The translations under genes and the position numbers were made by a program. A stretch of DNA of 7,141 bases from Desulfobacterales bacterium (GTDB lineage: Bacteria; Desulfobacterota; Desulfobacteria; Desulfobacterales; JAHIVH01), in the NCBI GenBank assembly GCA_020056645.1, contig JAGVHJ010000503.1:1-7141 (forward strand), in the 5' to 3' direction. The notes beneath the pieces were generated by a model, which did not search any database, had not been told where the DNA came from, and saw nothing but the letters and a program-made list of their open reading frames with translations. This document shows positions 6,095 through 7,141 of this stretch, piece by piece. Position 1 is the stretch's first letter; every line of letters starts with the position of its first letter.

Positions 6095-7024
6095 CTATTG
6101 AATACCTGTTGGCGTAAACTCCAGCGCGCCTGTGATATAGGGTTTACCAAGACCCGCTGGGTGGGGCTGAACCGGACTCGACTTCTCGATCGCTTTCATG
6201 GCCGATTCGTCCAAGTAGTTGTTCCCCGACCGCTTCTCGACCCAGATATCCCGGATCTCCCCGTCAGGCATGATTTTAAAAATGATGGCGACCACAAGCC
6301 CCTTGGCGTTGCCAGCCAGCTGTTCTGAAAAATTCCAGTTTTTCTGAATATGAAAAGCGACAATGTTCAAATAGGTATCCTCAAGACTCATGCCCTGGGC
6401 GCCGCCAGGAACCCCCATTGCGGCACCTGCGGCCCCGCCTCCCTCACCGGCGTCGTTTTCCTCCTCTTTAACCTCGACTTCCGTCTCCTCGACCTCTTTC
6501 TCAAGGGCGCGGATACGTTCGCTCAAGGCTCTTTGCGAAGAGTCCGCCACCTCTTTTTCAATCTTCTCCCGCGCTTTTTCAAGAACTTTTTCGGGTTCAT
6601 AGGTCTGTTTTTTCATGGAGGTTTTTGGCTTGGCCACAGGAATAGCCTCCTCTTTCTTTACCACAATTTCCGGCGGTGGCGGCGGTTCTTCCTTGGGCTC
6701 ACTTTTGGGTTTGGGCTCCACCTTTGGCAAAATGGTCTTTTCCACAGGAGGTTTTTCCTTCACCTCGGTTGAACGCTTCGGTTTTGAGTGGGGCTTGGCA
6801 TCTGGTTTTCCAGGCAGCTCACTGGAAAGCTGCTGGAGCGGAAGAGAGGCCAGATTTACATTGATGACGGAAGGCAGTCGCCTTTTCGAGACATCTTTGC
6901 CTGGAAGATATCCGGCAATAACCAAAAGGGTCACATGGAAAAGAAATGAAAAAGCGAAAGCAACGGAAAACACTCGGAAATCATGGCTTTCCGTGCCCAA
7001 GACTGTTAGGTGCCGCACCATCAC
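6095..7024 (-). CDS. tolA: TolA-like energy transducer with TonB-type C-terminal domain
   Basis: Inner-membrane-anchored protein expected to carry proton-motive-force energy from TolQR across the periplasm to TolB and Pal. The 309 residues comprise a short cytoplasmic N-terminus, one membrane helix (about 19-40), the stretch SVINVNLASLP (52-62), a Pro/Lys/Glu-rich spacer (71-135, with PPPPPE), a charged helical or coiled-coil region (about 142-190), a Gly/Ala-rich hinge (192-211) and a C-terminal TonB/TolA domain (about 213-309, with YLNIVAFHIQKNWNF, PDGEIRDIWVEKRSGN and ESAMKAIEKSSP). The C-domain looks TonB-like, and the TolA role is inferred from its place between tolR and tolB. A tonB name would also be fair. 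The start is GTG 7024 or the adjacent ATG 7021; the residue numbers use GTG. It begins four bases after the tolR stop and ends directly against tolB. Confidence 0.9.
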   Translation of the reverse strand: MMVRHLTVLGTESHDFRVFSVAFAFSFLFHVTLLVIAGYLPGKDVSKRRLPSVINVNLASLPLQQLSSELPGKPDAKPHSKPKRSTEVKEKPPVEKTILPKVEPKPKSEPKEEPPPPPEIVVKKEEAIPVAKPKTSMKKQTYEPEKVLEKAREKIEKEVADSSQRALSERIRALEKEVEETEVEVKEEENDAGEGGGAAGAAMGVPGGAQGMSLEDTYLNIVAFHIQKNWNFSEQLAGNAKGLVVAIIFKIMPDGEIRDIWVEKRSGNNYLDESAMKAIEKSSPVQPHPAGLGKPYITGALEFTPTGIQ

Positions 7025-7028
7025 GATA

Positions 7029-7141
7029 TCATTTTCCCGGCTTTTTCTTTTCCTTTGGAGGTTCAGTCACCATGCCCAGTTTTTCAACACCAGCATTCTT
7101 AATCTCCGCCATGACGCTCACGACAATACCGTATGGAACAG
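7029..7141 (-). CDS. tolR: C-terminal end of TolR/ExbD family motor protein (partial)
   Basis: The last 36 residues of a biopolymer transport protein are visible, from VPYGIVVSVMAEIKNAG to the end EKKKPGK followed by TGA at 7029-7031. The pattern YGxVxxVMxxxKxAGVEKxGxVTEP is the usual C-terminal strand-helix of the periplasmic domain of TolR and ExbD. These proteins sit in the inner membrane with TolQ/ExbB and use proton flow to drive TolA/TonB. Neighbouring tolB, pal and cpoB favour TolR over ExbD. The 5' part, including the membrane helix and its functional Asp, is outside the window. The basic tail after VTEPP is short and of no known role. Confidence 0.88.
   Translation of the reverse strand, partial: VPYGIVVSVMAEIKNAGVEKLGMVTEPPKEKKKPGK

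Noticed and set aside
6350..6772. Plus-strand frames rich in Phe, Leu and Arg, or in Pro, Ala and Ser
   Set aside because: They are antisense to the Glu/Lys/Pro-rich spacer of the TolA-like gene, which produces such biased shadows.

Overview
The window holds a stretch of bacterial housekeeping genes, all on the minus strand and closely packed, so it reads from the right edge to the left. The order on the minus strand is: end of tolR/exbD, a TolA/TonB-like energy transducer, tolB, pal, cpoB (ybgF), ruvC, ruvA, ruvB, and a secreted L,D-transpeptidase cut by the left edge. The Gram-negative envelope genes, the tol-pal cluster next to ruvCAB, and the style of the Ruv proteins and of the Cds6-type L,D-transpeptidase suggest a deltaproteobacterium (Desulfobacterota), probably near the Desulfobacterales. 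That placement is inference from remembered family patterns and was not searched.

Right part (about 3920-7141): the Tol-Pal envelope system. TolR belongs to the proton-motive-force-driven inner-membrane motor; its TolQ partner would lie beyond the right edge. The TolA-like protein crosses the periplasm and ends in a TonB-type C-terminal domain. TolB is a periplasmic beta-propeller, Pal is a peptidoglycan-binding outer-membrane lipoprotein, and CpoB is a coiled-coil/TPR protein with a lipoprotein signal. Together they keep the outer membrane attached and constrict it during division. The tolR, tolA-like and tolB genes are spaced by 0-7 bases. The tolB-pal gap (94 bases) and the pal-cpoB gap (160-184 bases) are the only envelope-gene spacers with visible structure: a possible promoter before pal and two hairpins before cpoB.

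Middle (769-3020): the complete RuvABC Holliday-junction machinery. RuvC is the junction resolvase, RuvA the junction-binding tetramer, and RuvB the AAA+ branch-migration motor. ruvA and ruvB overlap by an ATGA junction. Catalytic residues are intact in RuvC and RuvB. The RuvA acidic-pin segment and the RuvB hairpin that meets RuvA differ from the textbook sequences.

Left part (1-751): an L,D-transpeptidase starting at GTG 17 bases after ruvB. It has a signal peptide, an intact catalytic Cys motif, and the start of a C-terminal domain that is cut off by the window edge.

No gene is supported on the plus strand, and no RNA gene, mobile element, CRISPR array or long repeat was seen. No gap exceeds 300 bases. 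I see no convincing undescribed system; the most interesting points are the divergent Ruv interface, the physical join of Tol-Pal with ruvCAB and a cell-wall enzyme, and the structured pal-cpoB spacer.
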